This document shows positions 17,752 through 26,521 of a DNA stretch of 64,000 bases, piece by piece. The translations under genes were made by a program, and so were the position numbers. The stretch lies in the NCBI RefSeq assembly GCF_028356935.1, contig NZ_CP102798.1, positions 1,736,001 through 1,800,000 on the forward strand, written 5' to 3'. The notes below the pieces were generated by a model that was not told the DNA's origin, did not search any database, and was given only the letters and a program-made list of their open reading frames with translations. How positions within the stretch are numbered: the stretch's first letter is position 1; every line of letters begins with the position of its first letter. This DNA is from Lysinibacillus sp. OF-1. Its GTDB lineage: Bacteria; Bacillota; Bacilli; Bacillales_A; Planococcaceae.

Positions 17752-18183
17752 ATGAGCATAAAAAAAGTGACAACTGAAGAAGAATTACAAACAGCGTTCG
17801 ATTTTCGTCGACATGTTTTTATTGAAGAACAACAAGTACCTGAGGTAGAAGAGTACGATGAATTTGATTCGCTCGATGCACCATGTGATCATATTCTTGT
17901 GTATTACAAGGAGCAACCTGTTGGAACAGGCAGGCTTCGCATTGTGGAGGGCTATGGCAAACTAGAACGTATTTGTATATTGGAACAATACCGTAAATTT
18001 GGCCTGGGGAAAGAAATCATTATGGGCTTAGAGCAAATCGCACGAGACAAAGGTTTAACAAAAGTAAAGCTGAATGCCCAGTCCTATGCAGAAGGTTTTT
18101 ATGAAAAATTAGGCTACCAGCGTGAAGGCGAAGAATTCATGGATTGTGGCATCCCACATATTTTAATGAAAAAATATTGGTAG
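17752..18183 (+). CDS. GNAT-family N-acetyltransferase (YjcF/ElaA-like)
   Basis: 143 residues. A single GNAT domain: RRHVFIEEQQVPEVEEYDEFDSLD at the start, the acetyl-CoA pyrophosphate loop at CILEQYRKFGLGKEI (Q/RxxGxG/A type) and the C-terminal AQSYAEGFYEKLGYQREGEEF. It resembles B. subtilis YjcF and E. coli ElaA; the acceptor substrate is unknown. The start has AGGAGG seven bases upstream. It is divergent from a MarR-type gene and appears to be controlled by a palindrome lying on its promoter. Confidence 0.88.
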   Translation: MSIKKVTTEEELQTAFDFRRHVFIEEQQVPEVEEYDEFDSLDAPCDHILVYYKEQPVGTGRLRIVEGYGKLERICILEQYRKFGLGKEIIMGLEQIARDKGLTKVKLNAQSYAEGFYEKLGYQREGEEFMDCGIPHILMKKYW

Positions 18184-18324
18184 TGGACGAAATCGTCTTT
18201 TCAATAACCTTCTCATTAGTGCTAGATTTTGTCACTTAGTATTCGTTTGCAGAGAGAAGGCGGAAGATCTGTTTTCGATAAAGTATACAATTCAATGGCA
18301 CTACTTATGTTTAGCTGCCATTAG

Positions 18325-18361
18325 AAAAGGCTCCTCCTTAGCTAAGGGGAGCCATTTTTTT
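18325..18361 (+). terminator. Intrinsic terminator between GNAT gene and RDD gene
   Basis: GGCTCC-T-CCTTAGCTAAGG-G-GAGCC (18329-18353) forms a long hairpin followed by a run of T. It lies 140 bases after the GNAT stop. On the opposite strand it is followed by TTTTC, so it may also end the RDD gene transcript. Confidence 0.8.
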
Positions 18362-18423
18362 GCACGACGGATTCTAGTTTCAATTAAAAACTACCTTCAT
18401 AAAGAAAGTTGGGCAGCTTTCAA

Positions 18424-18813
18424 TTATTTTTCTTTGACAATCGTACCTGCGAAATTGTCATGAGGTAGACGTTGTCCATGCTGTTGCTCAAAGGTCTGGC
18501 GATTTTTTAGATAATCAAACGTACTGAGGGTGTCTCGATAAGCCATTCGTTTAATTATTTGACCGTCTGATAGTGGATGGCCATCTTCATTTTCGAGTGC
18601 CAGTTTCATTGCTTTGTAGCCAATGGTTTGTCCATTTTGACGGAGCTGTGCATATTCTAGTGCCCATAGCACGGCTGTTGGCGTAACGAGCGCATGAACG
18701 ACTTCGTTTTTCACTTTTTTTCGTAGGAAATATTCAACACCCAACGTGACTGCGGTTGATATCGCTGTATCGATTAAAAATGCTGCTGTTCGTCTTTTTG
18801 TGATCGGCTCCAT
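18424..18813 (-). CDS. RDD-family membrane protein
   Basis: 129 residues. The N-terminus KRRTAAFLIDTAISTAVTLG matches the RDD domain (Arg and Asp within the first membrane helix), and the centre GQTIGYKAMKLALENEDG is the loop between helices seen in this family. Two or three hydrophobic segments are present. Function is not known; some RDD proteins take part in sodium/proton exchange or stress responses. AGGAGGACATAC precedes the ATG. It is on the same strand as the upstream pfkB-type gene but 63 bases away. Confidence 0.75.
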   Translation of the reverse strand: MEPITKRRTAAFLIDTAISTAVTLGVEYFLRKKVKNEVVHALVTPTAVLWALEYAQLRQNGQTIGYKAMKLALENEDGHPLSDGQIIKRMAYRDTLSTFDYLKNRQTFEQQHGQRLPHDNFAGTIVKEK

Positions 18814-18876
18814 GTATGTCCTCCTTTATTACTCTGTCACTAGTACATACGAAAAATAAGGACAAGAAGTTTCGCG

Positions 18877-19839
18877 TTAATCTTGATTTATTTCCAATGG
18901 CAATACGGGATAAGAGGGAATGGCCCCATGCTTCGTTGTCGAAATCCCTGCATAACGGTTTGCAAAAGTGAGCAGGGACATCGCATGCTGTTCGCAATAG
19001 GTTTCAACATCAGCTACTGCTAGTTGATGTTGAAGGAATTTACTTAAAACTGCCCCAATAAATGCATCTCCAGCCCCTGTTGTATCGACAGTTTGTACCT
19101 CCTTAGCAGGAGCCTTTACATGAAGCTTTTTCGTATATAAAGTAGCCCCAGCAGCGCCATGTGTAATGATGATGACGGCTACATGCCCCTGAAATAATGC
19201 TTGGACAGCCGCCTGTTCCTCCTCTACTGCTGTTAAAAACAATAGCTCCTCCTCTGAAAGCTTCACAATATGTGCTTTAGGTAGAAAGGCGAGGATGGTT
19301 GCCCGACACGCAGTCTCATCCTGCCATAAAGGTAAGCGCACATTCGGATCAAAGGAAACAAGACTACCTGCTTGATGTGCCTGTTCAATAAAAGCAAGAT
19401 GTGCTTGCTTCATAGGGCTTTCCACAAGATTAACAGAGCAAAAATGAACGATATCTTGTGCAGTGAGTAATTGTAAGGGGAGATAGTCTTGCTTGTACAA
19501 TAAGTCCGCAGCATGTCGGCGATAAAATTGAAAATCACGCTCACCGTGACCATTTAATGAGACAAAAGCAAGACTTGTTTCTCCATCAGCTGTTTGGCGA
19601 ATGTACTGCGTGTCTACACCTGTTTGCTGTAACGTTTTTATTAGGAAATCGCCAAAGGCATCCTGACCGACCTGTGTTAGAAGAGCTGCCTGCTGACCTA
19701 GCTTTGCACAGACCGCTGCTACATTTGCAGGTGCACCACCCGCATGTTTAGTAAAGTGCTCGATATCGGCAAGGGAGCCATGCTGCTCTGTTGGCGTAAA
19801 ATCAATTAGTAATTCCCCTATAGTAAAGAGCTTGCTCAT
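18877..19839 (-). CDS. PfkB-family sugar kinase (probable fructokinase)
   Basis: 320 residues. The ribokinase-type signature 1 lies at GGAPANVAAVCAKLG (34-48). Signature 2 is at DTTGAGDAFIGA, with catalytic Asp258 following the anion hole Gly-Ala-Gly. Substrate-binding Asn/Asp near the N-terminus (GELLIDF) is present. Best fit is ATP:fructose 6-phosphotransferase. No sugar PTS or sucrose gene is nearby. The start codon overlaps the stop of the upstream EamA gene (ATGA), so both are translated together; a link between the exporter and the kinase is not obvious. Confidence 0.85.
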   Translation of the reverse strand: MSKLFTIGELLIDFTPTEQHGSLADIEHFTKHAGGAPANVAAVCAKLGQQAALLTQVGQDAFGDFLIKTLQQTGVDTQYIRQTADGETSLAFVSLNGHGERDFQFYRRHAADLLYKQDYLPLQLLTAQDIVHFCSVNLVESPMKQAHLAFIEQAHQAGSLVSFDPNVRLPLWQDETACRATILAFLPKAHIVKLSEEELLFLTAVEEEQAAVQALFQGHVAVIIITHGAAGATLYTKKLHVKAPAKEVQTVDTTGAGDAFIGAVLSKFLQHQLAVADVETYCEQHAMSLLTFANRYAGISTTKHGAIPSYPVLPLEINQD

Positions 19840-20723
19840 GAGGATGCCTCCTGTGGCAGCCGCTTTTTCTTCGGAATGTAAACTGTATAGAAAATACCTC
19901 CGAAAATAAGCAGGATACCTAACGTTTGCATAATGCTTGGCATAAAATCAAGCAACAGCATATCCAGTAAAATCGCGACAACAGGGTCAACGAACACTAA
20001 TACGGATACAAGAATGGTCGTAAGATTGCGAATACTATCAAAAAATAAATAGTAAACAAATCCTGTATGAATAAAGCCTGTGCCCAAAATATAAAACCAA
20101 TTGGAAGTGGTTAATCCCTCAAACAAGGAGAAGTCGATGAAAGGCAGTAGTATGACGATACCAACCGTTGTTTGAATATAGGTTAACGCATAGGAGCTAA
20201 GCTTCGTAATGGTTTTGCTTGTTAGCATGGTGAGGGCATAAAAGACCGCTGACAGTAATGCCCACACAAAACCAGATTGCATAAACTCTGAGAAAGACAC
20301 AAAATTATGGAGACCAATGATGAAAATACTACCAATAAAGCAAGTGATGGTTGCTACAAGTGCTTGAATGGTCATTTTTTCCTTTAAAAAGATAGCGCCT
20401 AAAATTAAGACAAAAATAGGAGCTAAATTATAGATGGAAATGGCAATCGAAATCGACATTTCTTCAAAGGCTTTAAATAAAAATACCCAGTTTAAAACGA
20501 TAAAGACGCCACAAATAATTGTTTGGAGAATTTCCTTCTTATCCCAAACCTCTGATTTATGCCCCCCTGTAATAAGCCACATTCCTCCTAGAAAGAGGGT
20601 GGCACAAATGCATCGAACAAAGACAAGCTCTGTAGCAGGAACACCAGTATGAACCGTAAAAAAGCCTATGGAACCAAACAGTGCCATGGAGACGGTTAGT
20701 TTAATCATTGCGGAGATGTTCAT
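19836..20723 (-). CDS. EamA/DMT-family transporter
   Basis: 295 residues with ten predicted membrane helices arranged as two EamA repeats. The first repeat ends near LGAIFLKEKMTIQALVAT, a typical EamA closing motif, and the second near LLDMLLLDFMPSIMQTLGILL. Family members export metabolites such as amino acids; the substrate is unknown. The C-terminus is basic (PKKKRLPQ). It overlaps the pfkB-type gene by four bases. An AAGAAGGTG sequence lies upstream of the ATG. No terminator is seen in the 63 bases that separate it from proA. Confidence 0.87.
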   Translation of the reverse strand: MNISAMIKLTVSMALFGSIGFFTVHTGVPATELVFVRCICATLFLGGMWLITGGHKSEVWDKKEILQTIICGVFIVLNWVFLFKAFEEMSISIAISIYNLAPIFVLILGAIFLKEKMTIQALVATITCFIGSIFIIGLHNFVSFSEFMQSGFVWALLSAVFYALTMLTSKTITKLSSYALTYIQTTVGIVILLPFIDFSLFEGLTTSNWFYILGTGFIHTGFVYYLFFDSIRNLTTILVSVLVFVDPVVAILLDMLLLDFMPSIMQTLGILLIFGGIFYTVYIPKKKRLPQEASS

Positions 20724-20786
20724 ACGACACCTTCTTTCTATTTTTTGTAAAATTATTAAAGCAAATAAGTAACGGGCGGCTTCCTT

Positions 20787-22037
20787 TTATTCACGAATTT
20801 GGCCGTTGCCATATATGAAATATTTAGTTGAGGTTAACGCGGGCAAGCCCATTGGCCCACGAGCATGTAGTTTTTGCGTACTAATGCCAATTTCTGCACC
20901 ATAGCCAAATTCAAAGCCATCCGTGAAGCGGGTAGAGGCATTATGATAAACAGCCGCTGCATCGACATTATTTAAAAATGTTTCTGCGACCAATTGATCT
21001 TCTGTAATGATCGCTTCAGAATGATGTGTGCCAAAGCGATGAATATGCTCAATTGCTTCATAGACATTTTCCACCAATTTAACACTTATTGTTAAATCAA
21101 GATATTCCATCGCATAGTCTTCCTCCGTAGCTGGAAGAGCAGCCTCAAATAGCTGACATACTTGTTCATCACCGATGATGGTCACACCTGCGTCATGTAG
21201 TGCTGTTAACAGTTGCATACCATGAGACTTAAACCAAATAGGATGAATGAGTAAGCTTTCTGCTGCATTGCAAACAGAAGGGCGCTGCGTTTTAGCATTC
21301 AGGCAAATTTTTTCTGCTTTTATGTAATCCGCCATTTGATCTACGTAAATGTGACAGTTGCCCGCACCTGTTTCAAGTACAGGGACAGTTGCTTCCTTCA
21401 CAACTAAATCAATAAGCGCTTTGCCGCCACGAGGAATTAATACATCTAAGTACTCTTTTAAATGAAATAATTCTTTCACCGTTTCACGACTTGTATCCTC
21501 AATTAATTGCACAGCCTCTATAGGAATAGATGTTTTAGCAAGTGCACGGTGGATACTTGCCACTAGGGCGGTATTTGAAAATTTAGCTGAGGAGCTGCCA
21601 CGTAAAATGACGGCATTGCCCGTTTTCAGAGAGAGAGTCGCTGCATCTACTGTGACATTTGGGCGTGCCTCATAAATCATACCAATGACCCCAAGTGGTA
21701 CAATCCGCTTTTCGATGTGTAAGCCATTCTCTTTATCAATCTGCTCAATAACTGTGCCTACTGGATCTTGTAGGGAGACAAGTAAATGAATGGCATCGGC
21801 CATTGCCATTATACGTTCTTCATTGAGCATCATTCGATCTAGTGTAGAAGCAGGCAAGCTCTGTTTCTCACCCAGTGCTAAATCTTTGGCATTTTCAGCC
21901 ATAATAGTATGCTGGTCAATGATTAACTGTTCTGCAATTTTTGTTAGCGCCTCATTCTTTTCACAGGTCGTTTTAATATTTAATATGTAGCTGGCAGCCT
22001 TTGCCCGTTGTCCTTTTCCTTGAATTTCACTTGTCAT
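20787..22037 (-). CDS. proA: Gamma-glutamyl phosphate reductase
   Basis: 416 residues, the usual length. It belongs to the ALDH superfamily: substrate region IYEARPNVTVDAATLSLKTGN (119-140), LETGAGNCHIYVD (221-233) and catalytic Cys256 in TQRPSVCNAAE. It reduces L-glutamyl 5-phosphate with NADPH to glutamate semialdehyde, the second step of proline synthesis. Its start overlaps the proB stop by 11 bases, and the pair lies behind a proline-type T-box. AGGAATGACG precedes the ATG. No proC is present in the window. Confidence 0.95.
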   Translation of the reverse strand: MTSEIQGKGQRAKAASYILNIKTTCEKNEALTKIAEQLIIDQHTIMAENAKDLALGEKQSLPASTLDRMMLNEERIMAMADAIHLLVSLQDPVGTVIEQIDKENGLHIEKRIVPLGVIGMIYEARPNVTVDAATLSLKTGNAVILRGSSSAKFSNTALVASIHRALAKTSIPIEAVQLIEDTSRETVKELFHLKEYLDVLIPRGGKALIDLVVKEATVPVLETGAGNCHIYVDQMADYIKAEKICLNAKTQRPSVCNAAESLLIHPIWFKSHGMQLLTALHDAGVTIIGDEQVCQLFEAALPATEEDYAMEYLDLTISVKLVENVYEAIEHIHRFGTHHSEAIITEDQLVAETFLNNVDAAAVYHNASTRFTDGFEFGYGAEIGISTQKLHARGPMGLPALTSTKYFIYGNGQIRE

Positions 22038-23145
22038 TCGTCATTCCTCCCTCATTCGTTTGAATTTTCAGCCATTTATCTCTGTGTATCACCTCAATAG
22101 GGCATTTCGACAATGTATCCGTCCGTTTTCCCATTGCTACAGTTAGCTCTAGGGAAGAGTACAGTACTTCGCCACGTCCTAATAAACCTTGTTCACTATA
22201 AACTTCTACAACATCCCCATTGTCAAAATCACCTTCTACACGATATACGCCAGCGGGTAATAAGCTTTTGCCATTGTCCATTAACGCCTTTTCAGCACCA
22301 CTATCTATAAAAATTTTACCAGAAACTTCCGTAAGTGCAATCCACTGTTTATGATTTGTTAAAATCGCAAGTTCATCATGCTCGACATAAGTGCCATCCC
22401 CATGGCCTGCTAAAATAGCAAGTAGTTTATGTGCACCTTGACCTGTTCCGATAAATACTTTCACACCTGCACGTAGCGCTGTTCGGGCTGCTAATAGCTT
22501 AGATGCCATGCCACCCGTGCCAACCTTTGAAGCTGTACCATCAGCAAAGCTTAACATATCATCGGTAATAGCTGTTAACCGATCAATACGTTCCGCCTGC
22601 GGATTTTTAGCAGGATTGGCATTATATAAGCCATTGATGTCTGTTAAAATGATGAGCTGATCTGCATGGACAAGACCACTTACAAGTGCGGACAGCATAT
22701 CATTATCCCCAAATGTCAATTCACTAATAGATACTGTATCGTTTTCATTAATAATTGGTAGCATGGAACGTTCTAATAATTCCTCGAAAGTAGCATAGGC
22801 ATTTTTATAGCATTCTTTTTTAGAAAAATCTGTGCGTGTCAGTAAAATTTGAGCAGGCGTTATATCGTAAATGCTAAATAAGGCACTGTATGTTTGGATC
22901 AGTAAGCTCTGTCCAACAGCTGCCGCGGCCTGTTTTCCTTTTACCGTTACAGGACGAGCAGGGTAGCCAAGTTGTTTAAAACCAGCGGCTACTGCACCCG
23001 ATGATACAAGCAAAACTTCATGACCCTGCTTCTTTAATTCGGCGATTGCCTGCACATGATCCATTAAACGAACTTTATCGATTTCGCCTTTTACATTTGT
23101 TAAAGAGCTACTGCCAATCTTCACAACAATCCTTTTTCTCTCCAT
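22027..23145 (-). CDS. proB: Glutamate 5-kinase
   Basis: 372 residues. The amino acid kinase domain fills residues 1-255 (KIGSSSLTN, LLVSSGAVAAGF, INENDTVS, GDNDMLSALV, KVGTGGMASKLLAA). A C-terminal PUA domain from about 275 onward (GAEKALMDNGKSLLPAGV, GEVLYSS) is usual for ProB. It phosphorylates glutamate at the start of proline synthesis and is generally inhibited by proline. The ATG at 23145 is preferred over the adjacent GTG because GGAGGT is six bases upstream. Expression is controlled by the T-box leader ahead of it. Confidence 0.95.
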   Translation of the reverse strand: MERKRIVVKIGSSSLTNVKGEIDKVRLMDHVQAIAELKKQGHEVLLVSSGAVAAGFKQLGYPARPVTVKGKQAAAAVGQSLLIQTYSALFSIYDITPAQILLTRTDFSKKECYKNAYATFEELLERSMLPIINENDTVSISELTFGDNDMLSALVSGLVHADQLIILTDINGLYNANPAKNPQAERIDRLTAITDDMLSFADGTASKVGTGGMASKLLAARTALRAGVKVFIGTGQGAHKLLAILAGHGDGTYVEHDELAILTNHKQWIALTEVSGKIFIDSGAEKALMDNGKSLLPAGVYRVEGDFDNGDVVEVYSEQGLLGRGEVLYSSLELTVAMGKRTDTLSKCPIEVIHRDKWLKIQTNEGGMTNDK

Positions 23146-23240
23146 CACACTACCTCCAGTTGTCTTATGTTCGTCATTGCTTTGTTAAATAGAGCAATGA
23201 CGTTTCATCTTTGACACCAAAATTTTGCTGAATCAAGATA

Positions 23241-23482
23241 AAAAAAGCCTTTTCATCCTAAAAATTAGGACGAAAAGACTTGCCTTCCGTGGTACCACCT
23301 ACATTGAACATCATGCGACATTCCACTTTTCTCATAACGCTAGAGACTGCGCCTAGTTTGGCCAGGACGTTTTACGAAGTAGGTTCATCAGTCTTCCTTG
23401 TACAATGCCTTACAGCCGATGGGCATTGCTCTCTTTTCAAGCAGTGGCTAACTACTAGTCTCCGTTCGTTTTCTCATCATGG
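23241..23482 (-). ncRNA. T-box riboswitch of proBA, proline (CCU) specifier
   Basis: Read on the minus strand. The antiterminator T-box element GGTGGTACCACGG lies at 23286-23298 and includes the UGGU bulge expected for a tRNA with discriminator A. It is followed by a terminator hairpin, AGTCTTTTCGTCC and its complement, ending in seven T at 23241-23280. Upstream is a stem I with an AATGCC/GGCATT distal stem (about 23404-23430). The specifier context GAACCTACTTCG places CCT (23381-23383), a proline codon, followed by A, as is usual. Uncharged tRNA-Pro should stabilise the antiterminator and switch on proBA. Confidence 0.88.
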
Positions 23483-23611
23483 AGTTGGTAACTATTGACT
23501 AAAGAATGCACTACTTCCTAAAGTCTGTCAAGCTGAATAGTGAAATTACTTGAAAGTTTTGATAAATTAAGAAGGAGAGATTCAAAAATGCTAAAGAGGC
23601 AACCTATTCGA
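23483..23611. other. Region upstream of the T-box
   Basis: AT-rich spacer between the T-box leader and the next gene. It should contain the proBA promoter on the minus strand, but I cannot fix a convincing -35/-10 pair. No ORF is supported. Confidence 0.4.
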
Positions 23612-23995
23612 TTATTTAAACCACCAAATGGCAATGAACAGGGGAAGCATAGCCAAAACAATGACAAAAAAACTCCAAATAACTTGTTTACCTGTTGACA
23701 TATTTCTTGGTTTAATACTCATTTGTTCATAAAGCTGGTTAATGGCACGTTGCTCTTTCGAATAAAGCATTGCTTGAAATTCTTCGTAATCTTGAATATA
23801 GCTGGAGGGGGGACGTGGACTAAAGCGTAAATTTCGAATGGAGTCCGTAATCTCTTGATCGCCCATCCAATAGGTGATCACTGGAGCAAGACCTGCGTTT
23901 TGTGCGGCCTTGACGTCAATGTCATGTGATTTCATTTTATAGTAAATCTGTCCATGCTCATCCTCATACTGTGTAACAATATCACTTACTGCCAT
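23612..23995 (-). CDS. Uncharacterised protein with C-terminal membrane anchor
   Basis: 127 residues. The soluble N-terminal part (YEDEHGQIYYKMKSHDIDVK, then TYWMGDQEITDSIRNLRFSPRPPSSYIQDYEEF) is followed by a linker and a single C-terminal helix (IWSFFVIVLAMLPLFIAIWWF), with the soluble part probably facing the cytoplasm. I recognise no family. I chose ATG 23995 over TTG 24001 because GAGGTG is seven bases ahead. It is monocistronic, divergent from the LysE-type gene. Confidence 0.65.
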   Translation of the reverse strand: MAVSDIVTQYEDEHGQIYYKMKSHDIDVKAAQNAGLAPVITYWMGDQEITDSIRNLRFSPRPPSSYIQDYEEFQAMLYSKEQRAINQLYEQMSIKPRNMSTGKQVIWSFFVIVLAMLPLFIAIWWFK

Positions 23996-24210
23996 TAACA
24001 ATCACCTCTTATGGAAGTTATCTATTTTTTCATGAGTTTCTACTATTATAATGGATTAGGTGAGAAAAGTATCGCATGAACGAGCAGAATTTGTGAAATG
24101 AAAATTTGTGAAAAGTTTTTGATAAAGTCATAAACTTACAGCTAATGAGTACAACGTCATGTAGTATAATGTAAATAGTTTTTTAAAAGAAGTTGAAAGA
24201 AGGGAAAGTT

Positions 24211-24834
24211 TTGGAAATTTCAACGTTATTCGCGTTTTTAGGGGCTGCTATTATTTTAACCATTATGCCAGGGCCAGATAATTTATTTGTACTTGCCCAA
24301 AGCATTACACAAGATAAAAAGGCTGGTATTGCTACATCCCTTGGTCTATGTACAGGGCTCCTTGTCCATATTAGTGCAGCAGTACTTGGTATATCTGCGA
24401 TTATTTATCAATCCACAATCATTTTTTCAATTGTCAAATTTGCAGGAGCAGCCTATCTATTATATTTAGCTTGGCAATCATTTCGAGCCAAGGGAGATCC
24501 ATTTACCTTACAGCAGCAAAATACACAAACTTATATTACATTATATAAAAAAGGAATTTTAATGAATATTTTAAATCCAAAAGTATCATTATTTTTCTTA
24601 GCGTTATTACCACAGTTTGTGAATCCCGCACAGGGACATGTTGCGTTTCAAATGCTTATTTTGGGTATAGTATTTTTAGTGCAAGCACTCGTATTATTTT
24701 CGTTATTTAGTATATTTGCAGGGAAAGTCAGAAAACTCATTATTGGTCAACCTGCAATTGCCAAGCGATTAAATATGATTCAAGGTATCCTCTTCACATT
24801 TATCGGGATACAAATTGCCATCAGCAAACAGTAG
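24211..24834 (+). CDS. LysE/RhtB-family amino-acid exporter
   Basis: About 207 residues with six membrane helices. The N-terminal IMPGPDNLFVLAQSI motif and the NILNPKVSLFFLALLPQF block are hallmarks of LysE/RhtB translocators, which export amino acids such as lysine, threonine or homoserine lactones. The specific substrate is unknown. The start is not certain: a TTG at 24211 sits behind GAAGGGA, while an earlier TTG at 24193 is also in frame. The gene ends five bases before the RBS-ATG of the next gene, suggesting a two-gene transcript. Confidence 0.85.
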   Translation: MEISTLFAFLGAAIILTIMPGPDNLFVLAQSITQDKKAGIATSLGLCTGLLVHISAAVLGISAIIYQSTIIFSIVKFAGAAYLLYLAWQSFRAKGDPFTLQQQNTQTYITLYKKGILMNILNPKVSLFFLALLPQFVNPAQGHVAFQMLILGIVFLVQALVLFSLFSIFAGKVRKLIIGQPAIAKRLNMIQGILFTFIGIQIAISKQ

Positions 24835-24845
24835 GAGGAATGGTC

Positions 24846-25637
24846 ATGGCTATTTTACATATTACCTTTAGCTTAGCAACGCAGGGCTCCCTGAAGTTTG
24901 CAATTCGTCAGCATCATTTGCAGCGTAATGAAACGGTTTTAAGTGTCCATGATGATTTCTCAATTGGACCACTTCAACATTTAGAAGAACGTAAAACTTG
25001 GTTAAACACTCATATTTTTAAGGATAATGAAGATCAGCAATTGTATGATGATATGTATGAGAACTGGATGAAAAAAATCGCAAGTTTACCTTGTGATTTG
25101 GATGTATGGATTTGGTATAGTCAAAACACACACGAACAAATTGGCCTGCGCTGTGTGATGAGTGAGTTGATTCATAAATGTAGTATGGTTTATGGAATTG
25201 ATACAACTGAGGGTTTGAAACGATTGCAGCCTAATATGAGTATTCGTCATACAGGGGAACTTTCCTCCAATATGCTCATGAAGCTTCGTCCTGAGGCCAA
25301 ACGATTTTCTGTCCAAGCATGCCAACAACTCGCGAAGGAATGGGAAGATATCAAAAAACAGCCAAGTACGTTGCGATTGTGGAAAAATGAGCTAGTGCAT
25401 GTAGAGGAAGATGCGCTGGATGCACTCATTATGGCTAGTGCAAAAGAGTTGCAGATCCAGTACAAGGAAGAATGGCTGATGCCTACACATATTTTGGCTC
25501 AAACATTTGGGGCAATTGATCATTATGTCGGGGATGAATTTGTAGAGTATCGCTTAAGGACCCTCGTCGAGCAAGGATTATTTGAGATTCAAGGTGATAT
25601 AACGGACATCTTTTCATATCAGGTTAAAGTACGTTAG
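24846..25637 (+). CDS. DUF1835/DUF3658-type protein
   Basis: 263 residues. The N-terminal half (ILHITFSLATQGSLKFAI, VLSVHDDFSIGPLQHLEERKTWL, LDVWIWYSQNTHEQIGLRCVM) matches the DUF1835 pattern. The second half from about residue 160 (KEWEDIKKQPSTLRLWKNELVHV, HILAQTFGAIDHYVGDEFVEYRLRTLVEQGLFEIQG) matches the companion C-terminal domain DUF3658. No enzymatic function is known; there are no signal peptide or membrane segments. Two in-frame ATGs lie at 24840 and 24846; the AGGAGG at 24833-24838 is too close to the first, so I take the second. Followed by a strong bidirectional terminator. Confidence 0.78.
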   Translation: MAILHITFSLATQGSLKFAIRQHHLQRNETVLSVHDDFSIGPLQHLEERKTWLNTHIFKDNEDQQLYDDMYENWMKKIASLPCDLDVWIWYSQNTHEQIGLRCVMSELIHKCSMVYGIDTTEGLKRLQPNMSIRHTGELSSNMLMKLRPEAKRFSVQACQQLAKEWEDIKKQPSTLRLWKNELVHVEEDALDALIMASAKELQIQYKEEWLMPTHILAQTFGAIDHYVGDEFVEYRLRTLVEQGLFEIQGDITDIFSYQVKVR

Positions 25638-25669
25638 GATATGGAAAATAACAACACAACTAAATGAAC

Positions 25670-25718
25670 GAGCAATAAAAAAGATCAGGAGCGCAAAGCC
25701 TGATCTTTTCTATTGCTC
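25670..25718. terminator. Bidirectional terminator
   Basis: A long near-perfect hairpin: GAGCAATA and AAAAGATCAGG on the left pair with CCTGATCTTTT and TATTGCTC on the right around a nine-base loop. It lies 33 bases after the DUF1835 stop and 40 bases after the end of the convergent membrane-protein gene, so it can serve both. Confidence 0.85.
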
Positions 25719-25757
25719 CAAATTCATGAAGCAGTTGTTCTATGCATAACAGGATAT

Positions 25758-26354
25758 TTAAGTCTCTATCTTGTTATACGAAGTGCTTTCATGTTGATAG
25801 CATGTTACATATTCATCTTTCATTAACAAGCTTTGACAAGCCAAACCATTTTCGTGATAAATCTCTTTATCCACATTTAATTCTATACTTCTATTTGAAT
25901 TTGTATACTTAGACTCATGATTAACAATAGATAATTTAACCTCGTCTAGCCATTCCATTGAAAATTGACTTTTTGCAGCTGCATAATAGATGGTTTTGAT
26001 TGTATGATTCTCGTTATTTGAAATTTCTACCCATACATTGACACCACTACTTGGACCTGCACCACCATAGGGTTCATAATAAGCGTTCGCTGTGTATTTT
26101 CCAGAAGGGGATGATACAGATTCGGGTCCTTTTTGCATCAGTTTTTTATCTATAGTTCTAAATGTAAAAAAGTATTGGATAGATATAAATAGGCCAAAAA
26201 ACAGGACTAAACCCGCCACAAATGCTGTTAATGTTTTTTTAGGGAAATGATTCCGCTTAAAAAAGAAAATGATTAATTTGCTAACAAAAATGAAAAATAA
26301 TAGCAATGTAAATAAAAATACAAAGAAGCCAATCGTGTTAAGGTATAAATGCAA
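25758..26354 (-). CDS. Membrane-anchored protein, possibly DUF5412
   Basis: 198 residues. Two hydrophobic helices occupy roughly residues 5-32 and 41-66. The C-terminal domain begins with PSGKYTANAYYEPYGGAGPSSGVNVWVEI, which recalls the DUF5412 family of Bacillus, and includes conserved Trp and Cys residues. It is probably displayed outside the membrane. Function unknown. The start is a TTG at 26354 preceded by AAGGAGGT seven bases upstream; no better ATG is available. It stands alone between two terminators. Confidence 0.65.
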   Translation of the reverse strand: MHLYLNTIGFFVFLFTLLLFFIFVSKLIIFFFKRNHFPKKTLTAFVAGLVLFFGLFISIQYFFTFRTIDKKLMQKGPESVSSPSGKYTANAYYEPYGGAGPSSGVNVWVEISNNENHTIKTIYYAAAKSQFSMEWLDEVKLSIVNHESKYTNSNRSIELNVDKEIYHENGLACQSLLMKDEYVTCYQHESTSYNKIET

Positions 26355-26474
26355 ATTATTACCTCCTTAGTATGATGAACAGGTTAATAGATTGTATAGT
26401 TGTAATTAGAAATTTAACATGTTTTTCTACAGTTATCGTTAAAAATCTTTATGTTCAAACCAAAAATCAAAATA

Positions 26475-26521
26475 AAGCGAGTAACATTGACACCGAGGTG
26501 ATGTTGTTACTCGCTCTTTTT
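26475..26521. terminator. Terminator of the LysR-type gene
   Basis: GAGCGAGTAACA on the minus strand pairs with TGTTACTCGCTT, with an 18-base loop, and lies directly after the LysR gene stop. T-rich tails flank both sides, so it can act in both directions. Confidence 0.8.
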
